This document shows positions 1 to 8,606 of a stretch of DNA of 48,817 nt, piece after piece; position 1 is the stretch's first letter; each line of letters begins with the position of its first letter. Source of the DNA: Bacteroidales bacterium. Its GTDB lineage: Bacteria; Bacteroidota; Bacteroidia; Bacteroidales; Bacteroidaceae. The notes beneath the pieces are model-generated. The model worked only from the letters and a program-made list of their open reading frames with translations, did not search any database and was not told the DNA's origin. Location: contig JAUNKN010000013.1 of assembly GCA_030532685.1 (NCBI GenBank), forward strand, positions 1-48,817, in the 5' to 3' direction. Both the position numbers and the translations under genes were made by a program.

Positions 1-70
1 CGTGGGAAGGAAAAAATCCTACGTGGGACGCAGGATTTTCTACGTGGGAAGAAGAAAATCCTGTGTGGGG
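1..70. repeat. 21-bp repeat cluster, copy 1 (cut by window edge)
   Basis: Three head-to-tail units of 21 bp are visible (1-20 incomplete, 21-41, 42-62) plus a decayed piece to about 70. Each starts with (A)CGTGGGA and ends with TCCT or TTCT. The first 41 bases, reverse-complemented, match 24857-24897 at 38 of 41 positions by eye, so this is an inverted copy of the cluster near 24.9 kb. Other copies are at 7216-7266 and 33204-33275. No coding role is seen here. I do not recognise the family by name. Confidence 0.9.
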
Positions 71-368
71 AGTTGAAAAATGAGAGCTCGAAAGGCGGCT
101 CTCTGGAGGGCAATAAAACACTCGAGAAGAGGAGCAATTTCGACTTGTTGCTCAAGGGGAAAGGACAGGGAGGGCAACTGGGGAGAAGAGGAGGGAGGCC
201 TGTTTGGATATTTCTGTGCTTCTGCTACAGTTTTTGCACTTTTACGCCTCAAATAGTGTGCCGAAAGCTCAGGAAACGAGGACGTTTGGTTTATTTTAGG
301 ATTAAGCGAAAAATCACTCAGTATTTTTTTGTACATTTGCCGAGAATACTCATTTTCTATTCTGATAT
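71..368. other. Non-coding region before rlmN
   Basis: Apart from the repeat cluster at 1-70 and the rlmN promoter box at 332-339, no gene is supported. Short open frames exist on both strands, but they overlap the repeats or the promoter and have no recognisable product. The stretch 110-200 is purine-rich, and a small hairpin (GAGCAA/TTGCTC) lies near 134-155. Confidence 0.6.
332..339 (+). promoter_or_regulatory. Bacteroidetes -7 box upstream of rlmN
   Basis: TACATTTG matches the Bacteroidetes primary sigma -7 consensus TAnnTTTG exactly and sits 29 bases before the rlmN ATG. No clear TTG at -33 is seen. Confidence 0.55.
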
Positions 369-1451
369 ATGTCCACAGCTTTTTCCAACGAAAAACCAGC
401 CCTTTTGGGGATGACCCTCGAAGAACTTACAACGGTGGCCACCGATTTAGGATTGCCACGTTTCGTTGGCAAGCAAATATGTGGATGGATTTACGACAAG
501 CACGTGCGTTCGATAGAGGAGATGACCAATCTCTCTAAAAATGCACGGCAACTGCTCGCCCAGCATTATCAGTTGGGAATATCTACCCCTGTAGAGAGTG
601 TGGAATCGCGCGATGGTACCATCAAATATCTGTATCGCACTGTTCGTGGTCAGTATATCGAAACGGTTTATATCCCGGATGGGGAGCGCGCCACGCTGTG
701 TGTCTCTTCTCAGGTAGGATGTAAGATGGCTTGCGCCTTTTGCATGACAGGGCGGCAGGGATTTATGGCCCATCTTTCGGCGGCCGATATCCTCAATCAA
801 ATATACTCCTTACCTCAGCGCGAGAAGCTCACCAATATAGTGTTTATGGGGCAAGGCGAACCGATGGACAATATCGACAATGTGCTGCGAGCCACCGCAG
901 CCATGACAGCTTCTTGGGGGTATGCCTGGAGTCCCAAACGCATCACGGTATCGACAGTTGGACTGGTCAAGGGCTTGACACGTTTTTTGGACGAGAGCCA
1001 ATGCTCGTTGGCTATATCTCTGCACCATCCTCTGGCCAAGGAGCGTCAGCAAATGATGCCTGCCGAGCGTGCCTTCAGCATTGAGGATATGGTGAATCTC
1101 TTGAAACAGTATGACTTTGCGCGCAAAACGGACGAGGATTATGCCGAAGGGGCCAAACAGCGACGCCTCACTTTTGAATACATCGTGTTTCGTGGGCTTA
1201 ACGATAGTGAGGCGCATGCCGATGCTTTGGTGAAACTACTTGCACCGCTCGATTGCCGCATCAACCTCATTCGTTTCCATCATATCCCCGACACTCCATT
1301 TCAAGGTACAGACGATGCCGGGATGGTGCGTCTGCGAGATTATCTCACACGAAAAGGTATCACGACGACCATACGTGCTTCTCGAGGGCAAGATATTTAT
1401 GCAGCTTGCGGCATGCTCACTACTAAGAAAATGATGGAGGAGCGTGCTTGA
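369..1451 (+). CDS. rlmN: 23S rRNA (adenine2503-C2)/tRNA methyltransferase RlmN
   Basis: Radical-SAM enzyme that methylates C2 of A2503 in 23S rRNA and A37 in some tRNAs, in the cytoplasm. The 360-residue protein has the usual length. The Fe-S motif CX3CX2C is at C118, C122 and C125 (CKMACAFC). The second catalytic cysteine, which forms the methyl-carrying intermediate, is C347 in AACGM near the C-terminus. The GEPMDN segment near residues 160-166 is the SAM-binding GGE-like motif. The ATG at 369 follows a TAnnTTTG box by 29 bases; a frame starting upstream would cross that promoter. pdxA follows 117 bp downstream on the same strand. Confidence 0.96.
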   Translation: MSTAFSNEKPALLGMTLEELTTVATDLGLPRFVGKQICGWIYDKHVRSIEEMTNLSKNARQLLAQHYQLGISTPVESVESRDGTIKYLYRTVRGQYIETVYIPDGERATLCVSSQVGCKMACAFCMTGRQGFMAHLSAADILNQIYSLPQREKLTNIVFMGQGEPMDNIDNVLRATAAMTASWGYAWSPKRITVSTVGLVKGLTRFLDESQCSLAISLHHPLAKERQQMMPAERAFSIEDMVNLLKQYDFARKTDEDYAEGAKQRRLTFEYIVFRGLNDSEAHADALVKLLAPLDCRINLIRFHHIPDTPFQGTDDAGMVRLRDYLTRKGITTTIRASRGQDIYAACGMLTTKKMMEERA

Positions 1452-1452
1452 T

Positions 1453-1496
1453 AGGGAAGGGCCCGCTCTCGTGTAACGCGCTGACTTCCCTTTCTT
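1453..1496 (+). terminator. Weak hairpin after rlmN
   Basis: AGGGAAG (1453-1459) pairs with CTTCCCT (1485-1491) across a 25-base loop and is followed by TTCTTCCC. The stem is short and the T-run poor, so this is only a possible partial terminator between rlmN and pdxA. Confidence 0.3.
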
Positions 1497-1568
1497 CCCA
1501 AATAAGGAGCGAAGACTGAAAAGAAGACTCTACCCAACTCGGAATAGAGGATTCAATAATAATGATTT

Positions 1569-2630
1569 ATGCAAAATAAAATAAGAGTGGGTATCACCCA
1601 CGGCGACACCAATGGCATTGGTTACGAATTGATATTGAGAACTTTTGCCGAACCTGAAATCTTAGAGCTTTTTACTCCCATTGTTTACGGCAGCGATAGT
1701 GCTGCACGTGCTCATGCTCAAGCTCTAGAGCTTGAGGAGAGCTGGAAATGCATAACCTCTTGGGACGAAGCTGTCGACGGGCAACTCAATCTCATTGACG
1801 TGGCCCAAGGGGCACAGATACCAGTGGAATTCGGACAGCCTACAGCCGAGGCTGGACAGTGGGCGAGAAAAGCACTTGACGCGGCAGTGGCTGACGCTCA
1901 AAATGGTAAGCTGCAAGTCTTGGTGACCTGTCCGATCAACAAAGCCACGGTGCAGGGAGAGGACTTTCTATTTCCTGGACACACCGAATACCTGGCCGAA
2001 AAGTTGGGTGGGCAAGCTCTCATGGTGCTCATGAACGAATTGATGCGTGTGGCTCTCGTTACAACGCACATTCCGGTGAGCGAAGTGGCGCAACACATCA
2101 CTACCGAACGTTTGGCCCATCGTTTGCATCAGTTGTTGGTGAGTTTAAAACGAGACTTCCTGCTTTCTACACCACGTATCGCGATGTTGAGTCTCAACCC
2201 CCATTGTGGCGACGAAGGTGTCATAGGGCGAGAGGAGTGCGACGTGATTCGTCCACTCGTCGAGCAGCTTTCGCAAGCTAGTGTGCCTTGCTTTGGCCCC
2301 TACAGTGCCGATGGTTTTTTTGGAGCTGGACAGTATCGTCATTTCGATGCCGTGCTGGCCATGTATCACGACCAAGGTTTAGCTCCTTTCAAGACGCTTG
2401 CGATGGAGACAGGGATTAACTTCACCGCGGGATTGCCCATTGTTCGCACATCGCCAGATCACGGAGTGGCATACGATATTGCAGGCCGTGGAGTCGCTTC
2501 TATATCCTCGTTCCGTGCGGCTATTTTTGCTGCTATCGATATTTATCGCAATCGCCTGCGACACGATGAGGCCACGGCCCAACCTTTACCTTTTTCCAAC
2601 AAAGAGCGGCGTGACAACCGACGTTTATAA
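1569..2630 (+). CDS. pdxA: 4-hydroxythreonine-4-phosphate dehydrogenase PdxA
   Basis: NAD-dependent oxidation of 4-phosphohydroxy-L-threonine, which then condenses with deoxyxylulose phosphate (PdxJ) to give pyridoxine phosphate in the DXP-dependent vitamin B6 pathway. The 353 residues begin with the family motif GITHGDTNGIGYE (residues 8-20). The three metal-binding histidines are H138 (GHTE), H212 (NPHCG) and H267 (YHDQG). The protein is cytoplasmic and normally dimeric. The ATG at 1569 immediately precedes the conserved N-terminus. The DUF5686 gene starts 35 bp after the stop, so the two may share a transcript. pdxJ is not in the window. Confidence 0.95.
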   Translation: MQNKIRVGITHGDTNGIGYELILRTFAEPEILELFTPIVYGSDSAARAHAQALELEESWKCITSWDEAVDGQLNLIDVAQGAQIPVEFGQPTAEAGQWARKALDAAVADAQNGKLQVLVTCPINKATVQGEDFLFPGHTEYLAEKLGGQALMVLMNELMRVALVTTHIPVSEVAQHITTERLAHRLHQLLVSLKRDFLLSTPRIAMLSLNPHCGDEGVIGREECDVIRPLVEQLSQASVPCFGPYSADGFFGAGQYRHFDAVLAMYHDQGLAPFKTLAMETGINFTAGLPIVRTSPDHGVAYDIAGRGVASISSFRAAIFAAIDIYRNRLRHDEATAQPLPFSNKERRDNRRL

Positions 2631-2665
2631 TTTTTTATTCGCAACACTTCCCAACTTTATCTTCT

Positions 2666-5311
2666 ATGGAAAAGAAGCTTTTGCTCTTTCTTCTCCTTTG
2701 TTGCTCCACGCTCGGAGCATTGGCCCAGCAATTGGTGGGTCGAGTGATTGATGCTAAAACGGGGGAGGCCGTCCCCTTTGTCAATGTGTTTTATGATGGA
2801 GGAAAAAATGGTGTTCAAACGGACACCGAAGGGCATTTCTCACTTCCCTTGCGTCGTGGTGTGAAACTTTTTGTTTCGAGCGTGGGGTACGAAACGTGGA
2901 GTCAACGCATCACGAAGGGCGATTCTGTCATCGTAAAACTGCGTGGCACGGACTTTGGATTGAACGAAGCCACCGTAAAGGGCAAACGCGGAAAGTATTC
3001 TCGCAAGAACAATCCTGCGGTGATACTCATGGAAAAAGTGATAGCGGCCAAACGAGCGAGCAATCTGCGCAATAACGACTATTATAGCGTGGAGAAATAC
3101 GACAAGCTCTCGTTTGCCGTTAGCGATGTAACGCCTAAAATCTTTGAAGAGGGAGCATTCAAAAACTTTCCCTTTCTTAAAGAACACGTAGAGATATCGA
3201 AGGAAACGGGGAAGCTCATTCTACCGCTTTCGGTCGATGAAACCGCCGCCCAGGAGATATATAGGAAAGACAAAAACGAGAAGAAAACAATCATCAAAGG
3301 GCAGCGAACTACGGGAATGAACGAACTGATTGATACGGGCGACATTCTCAACTCGATGCTCCAAGATGTGTTTACCGAGGTAAACATTTACGAGGACGAC
3401 ATACGTTTCCTACAATCTCAATTCTTGAGCCCTTTGGCGGGAAAGTCGGCCATTGCCTTTTATCGCTACTTTCTCGAGGATACGACCTATGTTGCTGGAA
3501 ATAAGTGTATTCAAGTAAGTTTTGGGCCAAACAATTCTCGCGACTTTGGCTTCACTGGTTCGCTCTATATCCATGCTGATAGTACTTATCGTGTAGCCAA
3601 GGCTGACATCAGCATTCCGATTAAATCGACTGTAAATTTCGTGAAGCGCATCAATATAGCGCAGGAGTATGCTCCACTTCCTACGGGCGAACAAGTACTC
3701 GTGAAGAACGACATGTTTGTGGTGCTTGAGGCGGTCAAGTTCCTCAACAAAATGGAGGTGAAACGCTACACGGAATATACCAACTATTCTTTTGAACCGC
3801 TTTCTCAGAGATTGTTCCGCTTCAAAGGCGACACCAAAATTGAAGCAGATGCCCGCATGCAAACGGAGCAGTTTTGGGGAGAACACCGTACGGAGAAACT
3901 CACAAAGACAGAGGGGACGATGTCGCTTTTTGTGAAGCGATTGCTCAATATGCCAGGTTTGAAGCCCATTATTTGGACCACCAAGTCGCTTATTGAGAAC
4001 TTTGTCCCCACTTCTATCGACGAGGAGCATCCTTCTAAGGTAGATATAGGCCCCGTAAATACGATCGTAACGACCAATCCCGTAGACGGCATTCGTCTTC
4101 GTGCTTCTGCGCAAACAACAGCCCATTTCAGTCCAAATCTCTTTTGGCGTGGCTATGTGGCCTATGGTTTTCGCGACCAGCGTTGGAAGGGTATGGGCGA
4201 AGCAACTTACTCTTTTCGCAAGAAGAACTACCGCCCGATGGAGTTTCCCGTATCCAACCTCACGCTCAACTATTCTTATGACGTGATGACGCCTTCCGAT
4301 CAATGGCTCTCTACCGACAAAGACAATATGTTTGTCGCACTGAAATGGAGCCCCGTACAGCACATGATGTACAATCGTAGTTTCAAGCTCTATTACGATC
4401 GTGAATGGGAGAATGGCCTACAATGGAAGACCCAGCTGCGCTATGACCAGCTTGAACCTACCTATAAGCTGTTTTATCAGCCTGTCGGATTGAGTAAGCA
4501 TATCGGCACGGGAAATGATTATCGCACCGTGCCATACGGTACAGCCGATCGCGTAAATTTGGCAGACCGTAATGTGCGCTATCTCAACATGACCGATTTG
4601 TCGATGATGTTGCAGTACCAACCAGGTGTTGCTTACATCAATACCAAACAGCGCCGCATTCTTGTGAATAAGGAAGCTCCGATTTATCGTGTTTCCCACA
4701 CGCTTGGTCTTAAAGGGCTCTTGAGCGATTATACCTACAATCTCACGGAAATAGGCGTACGCAAGCGCTTTTGGTTGCACTCTTGGGGACGAATGGACTT
4801 CGACATGGCCGCTGGTGCGCAGTGGAATCGTGTTCCCTTCCCTTTGCTCATTATGCCCCGCGCCAATTTAGCCTACGTCTATGACGACGATATGTATTAT
4901 TTGGTCGACAACATGGAGTTTCTCAACGACCGCTATGCCCAGCTCATGTTCAACTGGAATCTTCATGGCAAAATCTTTAATCGCATTCCACTCATCAATC
5001 GTCTGAAGATACGTGAACATATCGGTTTCAACGTCCTATGGGGACGCCTCACGGATAAGAACAATCCTTACTTGGAGGCTAACAAGGAGCGCACCGATTT
5101 GTATCATTTCCCTGGCGTGTTTGAGCACGACGGAACATTCCGTTCGACCAGCCGGGTTATGAACCCTGAGCAACCCTACATGGAGTTTGCTGTGGGCATA
5201 CACAACATTTTCAAGATTTTGCACGTGGACTATGTGCGGCGTCTCACTTATATCAATGACCCACACACCACGAAGTGGGGAATACGCTTCTATTTCCGCG
5301 TTATCTTCTAA
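2666..5311 (+). CDS. DUF5686 outer-membrane protein with carboxypeptidase-like regulatory domain
   Basis: 881-residue exported protein of a family widespread in Bacteroidetes. Residues 1-20 form a signal peptide (leucine-rich core, cut after ALA). Residues about 22-96 resemble the CarboxypepD_reg-like beta-sandwich (GRVIDAKTGEAVPFVNVF, then FVSSVGYE). The remainder fits DUF5686: alternating hydrophobic and aromatic strands ending in GIRFYFRVIF, whose terminal phenylalanine is typical of outer-membrane barrels recognised by BAM. The N-terminal domain is shared with many TonB-dependent receptors, but I see no plug domain, so it is not called a receptor. Substrate and role are unknown. It lies between pdxA (35 bp gap) and ettA (45 bp gap), on the same strand as both. 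Confidence 0.85.
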   Translation: MEKKLLLFLLLCCSTLGALAQQLVGRVIDAKTGEAVPFVNVFYDGGKNGVQTDTEGHFSLPLRRGVKLFVSSVGYETWSQRITKGDSVIVKLRGTDFGLNEATVKGKRGKYSRKNNPAVILMEKVIAAKRASNLRNNDYYSVEKYDKLSFAVSDVTPKIFEEGAFKNFPFLKEHVEISKETGKLILPLSVDETAAQEIYRKDKNEKKTIIKGQRTTGMNELIDTGDILNSMLQDVFTEVNIYEDDIRFLQSQFLSPLAGKSAIAFYRYFLEDTTYVAGNKCIQVSFGPNNSRDFGFTGSLYIHADSTYRVAKADISIPIKSTVNFVKRINIAQEYAPLPTGEQVLVKNDMFVVLEAVKFLNKMEVKRYTEYTNYSFEPLSQRLFRFKGDTKIEADARMQTEQFWGEHRTEKLTKTEGTMSLFVKRLLNMPGLKPIIWTTKSLIENFVPTSIDEEHPSKVDIGPVNTIVTTNPVDGIRLRASAQTTAHFSPNLFWRGYVAYGFRDQRWKGMGEATYSFRKKNYRPMEFPVSNLTLNYSYDVMTPSDQWLSTDKDNMFVALKWSPVQHMMYNRSFKLYYDREWENGLQWKTQLRYDQLEPTYKLFYQPVGLSKHIGTGNDYRTVPYGTADRVNLADRNVRYLNMTDLSMMLQYQPGVAYINTKQRRILVNKEAPIYRVSHTLGLKGLLSDYTYNLTEIGVRKRFWLHSWGRMDFDMAAGAQWNRVPFPLLIMPRANLAYVYDDDMYYLVDNMEFLNDRYAQLMFNWNLHGKIFNRIPLINRLKIREHIGFNVLWGRLTDKNNPYLEANKERTDLYHFPGVFEHDGTFRSTSRVMNPEQPYMEFAVGIHNIFKILHVDYVRRLTYINDPHTTKWGIRFYFRVIF

Positions 5312-5356
5312 GGCACGCTTTCTTCTTTTTCGTTTGACAACAACATACAATATATA

Positions 5357-7051
5357 ATGGCAACAGTAGACGATAAAAAAATCATTTTCTCGATGGTGGG
5401 GCTCACCAAGACCATCAAGCAAAGCAACAAAACGATACTCAAGGATATTTATCTGAGCTTTTTCTATGGCGCTAAGATTGGCATCATCGGTTTGAACGGT
5501 TCGGGTAAATCCACGCTGATGAAAATCATCGCAGGGCTCGACAACGATTATCAAGGCGAAGTCGTGTTCTCTCCTGGTTACTCTGTGGGCTATCTGCCTC
5601 AGGAACCCCATTTGGACGACGACAAAACAGTACGCCAAGTTGTAGAGGAAGGAGTGCAGCATGTGGTAGATGCACTGGCCGAGTATGAGGAAATCAACCA
5701 AAAATTTGGTTTGCCGGAATACTATGAGGATGCTGATAAAATGAATGAGCTCTTCGCTCGTCAAGGCGAGTTGCAAGATATCATTGATGCTACCGACGCC
5801 TGGAATCTCGACAGTCGTCTGGATCGCGCGATGGCTGCTCTCAACTGTCCACCAGCCGATCAGAAATGCGAATTTCTTTCAGGAGGTGAGCGCCGTCGTG
5901 TTGCTCTTTGCCGTTTGCTGCTGCAAAAACCAGATGTTCTACTCCTTGACGAACCCACTAACCACCTCGATGCCGAGAGTATAGACTGGCTTGAGCAGCA
6001 TCTCAACCAATACGAAGGCACAGTGATAGCCGTGACCCACGACCGTTATTTCTTGGACGATGTTGCGGGCTGGATTCTCGAACTCGACCGTGGCGAGGGA
6101 ATTCCTTGGAAGGGCAACTACACCTCTTGGCTCGAACAGAAGTCGAAGCGCATGGAGCAGGAGGAAAAAACGGCTTCCAAGCGTCGCAAAACTTTGGAGC
6201 GTGAGTTGGAATGGGTGCGCATGGCTCCAAAAGCTCGACAAGCCAAAGGAAAGGCTCGTTTGAACAATTATGACCGACTGCTTAACGAAGACCAGCGTGA
6301 GAAGGAACAGCATTTGGAAATCTATATTCCCAATGGTCCTCGCCTTGGCAACAAAGTTATCGAAGCCATCAACGTCAAGAAAGCCTTTGGGGAAAAGACA
6401 CTTTTCAATGATCTGAACTTCATGCTCCCTCCCAACGGCATCATCGGTGTCATTGGACCCAATGGAGCTGGAAAAACCACGCTTTTCCGGATGATTATGG
6501 AGCTCGAAAAGGCCGATGCAGGCACCTTTGAAGTGGGCGAAACAGTGAAGCTCAGTTACGTAGACCAGCAACATAAGGATATCGACCCCAACAAGAGTGT
6601 TTATGAAGTTGTCTCGCAAGGTAATGAGTTGATGCGCATGGGCGGGCGCGACATCAATGCCCGTGCCTACCTTTCTCGTTTCAATTTCTCGGGCAGCGAC
6701 CAAGAAAAAAAGTGTGGCGTACTCTCTGGCGGAGAACGTAATCGTTTGCACTTGGCGCTTGCGCTGAAGCAGGAGGGCAATGTCCTGTTGCTCGACGAAC
6801 CTACCAACGATATCGACGTTAATACCTTGCGCGCTTTGGAAGAAGGTTTGGAGGCTTTTGCAGGCTGTGCCGTCGTTATTTCGCACGACCGTTGGTTCTT
6901 GGACCGCATCTGTACTCACATTCTCGCTTTCGAGGGCGATGGCAATGTCTTCTACTTCGAGGGCTCTTATTCCGACTATGAGGTGAACAAGGCGAAGCGT
7001 TTGGGCACAGAAGAACCCAAGCGCATCCGTTACCGCAAGCTCGAAGAATAA
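5357..7051 (+). CDS. ettA: Energy-dependent translational throttle protein EttA (ABC-F ATPase)
   Basis: Cytoplasmic ABC-F protein that binds the ribosomal E site and gates the first elongation steps according to ATP/ADP. 564 residues with two ATPase cassettes: P-loop GLNGSGKST at 45-53, signature LSGGE at 174-178 and Walker B LLDEPTNHLD at about 196-205; then P-loop GPNGAGKTT at 367-375, LSGGERN at about 456-462 and LLLDEPTNDID around D480/E481. The PTNDID sequence and the following ALEEGLEAFAG resemble EttA more than other ABC-F subfamilies (Uup, ABCF2 or antibiotic-resistance types). No transmembrane segments are present. A strong terminator follows 30 bp after the stop. Confidence 0.93.
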   Translation: MATVDDKKIIFSMVGLTKTIKQSNKTILKDIYLSFFYGAKIGIIGLNGSGKSTLMKIIAGLDNDYQGEVVFSPGYSVGYLPQEPHLDDDKTVRQVVEEGVQHVVDALAEYEEINQKFGLPEYYEDADKMNELFARQGELQDIIDATDAWNLDSRLDRAMAALNCPPADQKCEFLSGGERRRVALCRLLLQKPDVLLLDEPTNHLDAESIDWLEQHLNQYEGTVIAVTHDRYFLDDVAGWILELDRGEGIPWKGNYTSWLEQKSKRMEQEEKTASKRRKTLERELEWVRMAPKARQAKGKARLNNYDRLLNEDQREKEQHLEIYIPNGPRLGNKVIEAINVKKAFGEKTLFNDLNFMLPPNGIIGVIGPNGAGKTTLFRMIMELEKADAGTFEVGETVKLSYVDQQHKDIDPNKSVYEVVSQGNELMRMGGRDINARAYLSRFNFSGSDQEKKCGVLSGGERNRLHLALALKQEGNVLLLDEPTNDIDVNTLRALEEGLEAFAGCAVVISHDRWFLDRICTHILAFEGDGNVFYFEGSYSDYEVNKAKRLGTEEPKRIRYRKLEE

Positions 7052-7081
7052 AGTTTACTATCTTCCCTTTTTAAGCCTACT

Positions 7082-7135
7082 GCCGCAGCTAAGCGTAGAT
7101 TCTCACAAAGACTACGCTTGGGCTGCGGCTTTTTT
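7082..7135 (+). terminator. Rho-independent terminator of ettA
   Basis: GCCGCAGCTAAGCGTAG (7082-7098) pairs with CTACGCTTGGGCTGCGGC (7112-7129), with a 13-base loop, followed by TTTTTT. A long GC-rich stem and clean T-tract make this a strong call. Confidence 0.9.
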
Positions 7136-7215
7136 GTTGAGCTATTCATAGAACATGTTTTTTTGTTAAGAGGGATTGCTTGCTGCCTGTTGGAAGAAAT
7201 CCTCCAAATCGTGGT

Positions 7216-7266
7216 GCGTAATTTTTCTTCCCACGTAGGATTTTTTTCTTCCCACGTAGAATTTTC
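7216..7266. repeat. 21-bp repeat cluster, copy 2
   Basis: Units at 7216-7236 and 7237-7257 both end in CTTCCCACGT, and a third truncated unit (AGAATTTTC) ends near 7266. Relative to copy 1 the units are on the opposite strand. The cluster is about 80 bp past the ettA terminator and about 115 bp before the hpt promoter box, so it disrupts neither gene. Confidence 0.88.
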
Positions 7267-7323
7267 TAAATCGGACCTTTATTTTTCCGTTTTTGAGCCC
7301 GAAACTTTTTTCTCGTAGCATTT

Positions 7324-7360
7324 CTCACCTATCAAGTAGAAAAAACGCAGGATAGGTGAG
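7324..7360. repeat. 10-bp inverted repeat upstream of hpt
   Basis: CTCACCTATC (7324-7333) and GATAGGTGAG (7351-7360) are perfect inverted copies separated by 17 bases. The right arm ends where a -33 element of the hpt promoter would lie. It could be an operator dyad, or a weak terminator because a T-rich stretch follows within 20 bases. Confidence 0.6.
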
Positions 7361-7380
7361 TTCCTTTCAGTCTTTTTTTG

Positions 7381-7388
7381 TATTTTCG
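7381..7388 (+). promoter_or_regulatory. Possible -7 box for hpt-adk-obgE-pgeF
   Basis: TATTTTCG differs from TAnnTTTG at one position and lies 19 bases before the hpt ATG. It is the best box in the 7.3-7.4 kb region and would drive four closely spaced genes. Confidence 0.4.
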
Positions 7389-7407
7389 CAGACAAATTTC
7401 TAGCACT

Positions 7408-7947
7408 ATGAACCTCGTAACGATCAACGACCGCCAATTTACCATTTCTATCACTGCCGAACAGATTCAGCAACGTGTAGCCGAGGTTGCTGCACAGATA
7501 GATAAGGACTTGGCGGGCAAGAATCCCCTGTTTCTTGCCGTACTCAATGGCTCTTTTGTTTTCGCAGCCGACTTGATGCGTGGCATCACAACGCCAAGCG
7601 AAATCTCCTTTGTGCGTTTGGCAAGCTATGAAGGCATGGGCACTACGGGCCATGTGAAAGAAGTGCTGGGGCTTACCGAGAATCTCGAAGGTCGCACCGT
7701 TGTGATCATTGAGGATATCATTGACTCGGGCTTTACGATGCAGAAACTCGTGGCCGACTTGCGCAAGCAGAATCCTGCGGCACTTCACTTGGCAGCTTTG
7801 CTCGTAAAACCTGGCAATATGCAAGTAGAGCTCGATATCGACTACACTTGCTTTTCCATTCCCAACGACTTTATCGTAGGTTATGGATTGGACTATGATG
7901 GCTATGGTCGAAATCTTCCAGCCATTTACACTGTGGTAAACAACTAA
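7408..7947 (+). CDS. hpt: Hypoxanthine phosphoribosyltransferase
   Basis: Purine salvage enzyme that joins hypoxanthine (and usually guanine) to PRPP to give IMP (GMP). 179 residues from the ATG at 7408. The PRPP-binding signature VVIIEDIIDSGFT is at 98-110, with acidic residues E102, D103 and D106. An in-frame TTG at 7378 is open, but it would place the start upstream of the likely -7 box, so ATG 7408 is chosen. adk follows after 21 bp, linking IMP formation with adenylate balance in one transcript. Confidence 0.93.
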   Translation: MNLVTINDRQFTISITAEQIQQRVAEVAAQIDKDLAGKNPLFLAVLNGSFVFAADLMRGITTPSEISFVRLASYEGMGTTGHVKEVLGLTENLEGRTVVIIEDIIDSGFTMQKLVADLRKQNPAALHLAALLVKPGNMQVELDIDYTCFSIPNDFIVGYGLDYDGYGRNLPAIYTVVNN

Positions 7948-7968
7948 GCAATACAAAATAAACTCTCC

Positions 7969-8538
7969 ATGAAAAATCTTGTCATTTTCGGTGCTCCTGG
8001 TTCAGGTAAGGGCACACAAAGCGATATTTTGGTAGAAAAATATGGTTTTGACCACATTTCTACAGGCGATGTGCTGCGCGCCGAAATCAAGGCAGGCACG
8101 GAATTGGGGAAGACCGCCCAAGGATTCATCGACAATGGGCAGCTCATTCCCGACTCGTTGATGATCGACATCCTTGCCGCAACTTACGATGCATTGCCCA
8201 AGGAACAAGGAGTCATTTTCGATGGTTTCCCCCGTACGATTCCTCAAGCCGAGGCCCTCAAAGCAATGTTGGCCGAGCGTGGAACTCAGGTGCACGCGAT
8301 GCTTGAGCTCAATGTGCCCGACGAGATGCTGATGGAGCGCCTCATCAATCGTGGTAAGACCAGCGGTCGTGCAGACGACAATGAAGAAACCATTGCCAAG
8401 CGTTTGGCTGTTTATCACTCGCAGACTTCACCCCTCATTGAGTGGTATGACAAGGAAGGCATTCGCAACAGCGTGCAAGGCTATGGCGAATTGCAAGAAA
8501 TCAATGCCAAACTCTGCGCGGTAATCGACGCTATCTAA
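7969..8538 (+). CDS. adk: Adenylate kinase
   Basis: Catalyses ATP + AMP to 2 ADP. 189 residues. The P-loop GAPGSGKGT is at residues 8-16, the AMP-binding STGDVLR follows near 30-36, and DGFPRT near 85-90 is the conserved NMP/hydrophobic core motif. The LID is short ([13 protein letters not shown], near 124-136) and has no zinc cysteines, the short-type enzyme common in Bacteroidetes. It sits 21 bp after hpt and before obgE on the same strand. Confidence 0.96.
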   Translation: MKNLVIFGAPGSGKGTQSDILVEKYGFDHISTGDVLRAEIKAGTELGKTAQGFIDNGQLIPDSLMIDILAATYDALPKEQGVIFDGFPRTIPQAEALKAMLAERGTQVHAMLELNVPDEMLMERLINRGKTSGRADDNEETIAKRLAVYHSQTSPLIEWYDKEGIRNSVQGYGELQEINAKLCAVIDAI

Positions 8539-8562
8539 TTCTCGTACAACTGTATTCACTTA

Positions 8563-8588
8563 TGCGCTGGCGCACCTCGTCAGCGCAT
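8563..8588 (+). other. Hairpin between adk and obgE
   Basis: TGCGCTG and CAGCGCA form a 7-bp stem with an 11-base loop, 18 bases before the obgE start. There is no T-tract, so it is not a classic terminator; it could be an RNA-processing or stability element. Confidence 0.35.
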
Positions 8589-8606
8589 TCCCATTTTCAA
8601 AAAGCT

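Larger units (their letters stand above)
7052..7407. other. Intergenic region between ettA and hpt
   Basis: 356 bp with no supported gene. It holds the ettA terminator (7082-7135), a two-unit copy of the 21-bp repeat (7216-7266), a 10-bp inverted repeat (7324-7360) and a weak promoter box before hpt (7381-7388). Confidence 0.7.

Noticed and set aside
40-336. Open frame on - strand, 98 residues
   Set aside because: It overlaps the repeat cluster and ends next to the rlmN promoter; no recognisable domain.
3410-4363. 317-residue open frame on - strand within the DUF5686 gene
   Set aside because: It lies fully opposite a well-supported gene and its sequence has no known domain; a shadow of the + strand codon pattern.
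5939-6919. 326-residue open frame on - strand within ettA
   Set aside because: It lies opposite conserved ATPase motifs and has no domain of its own.
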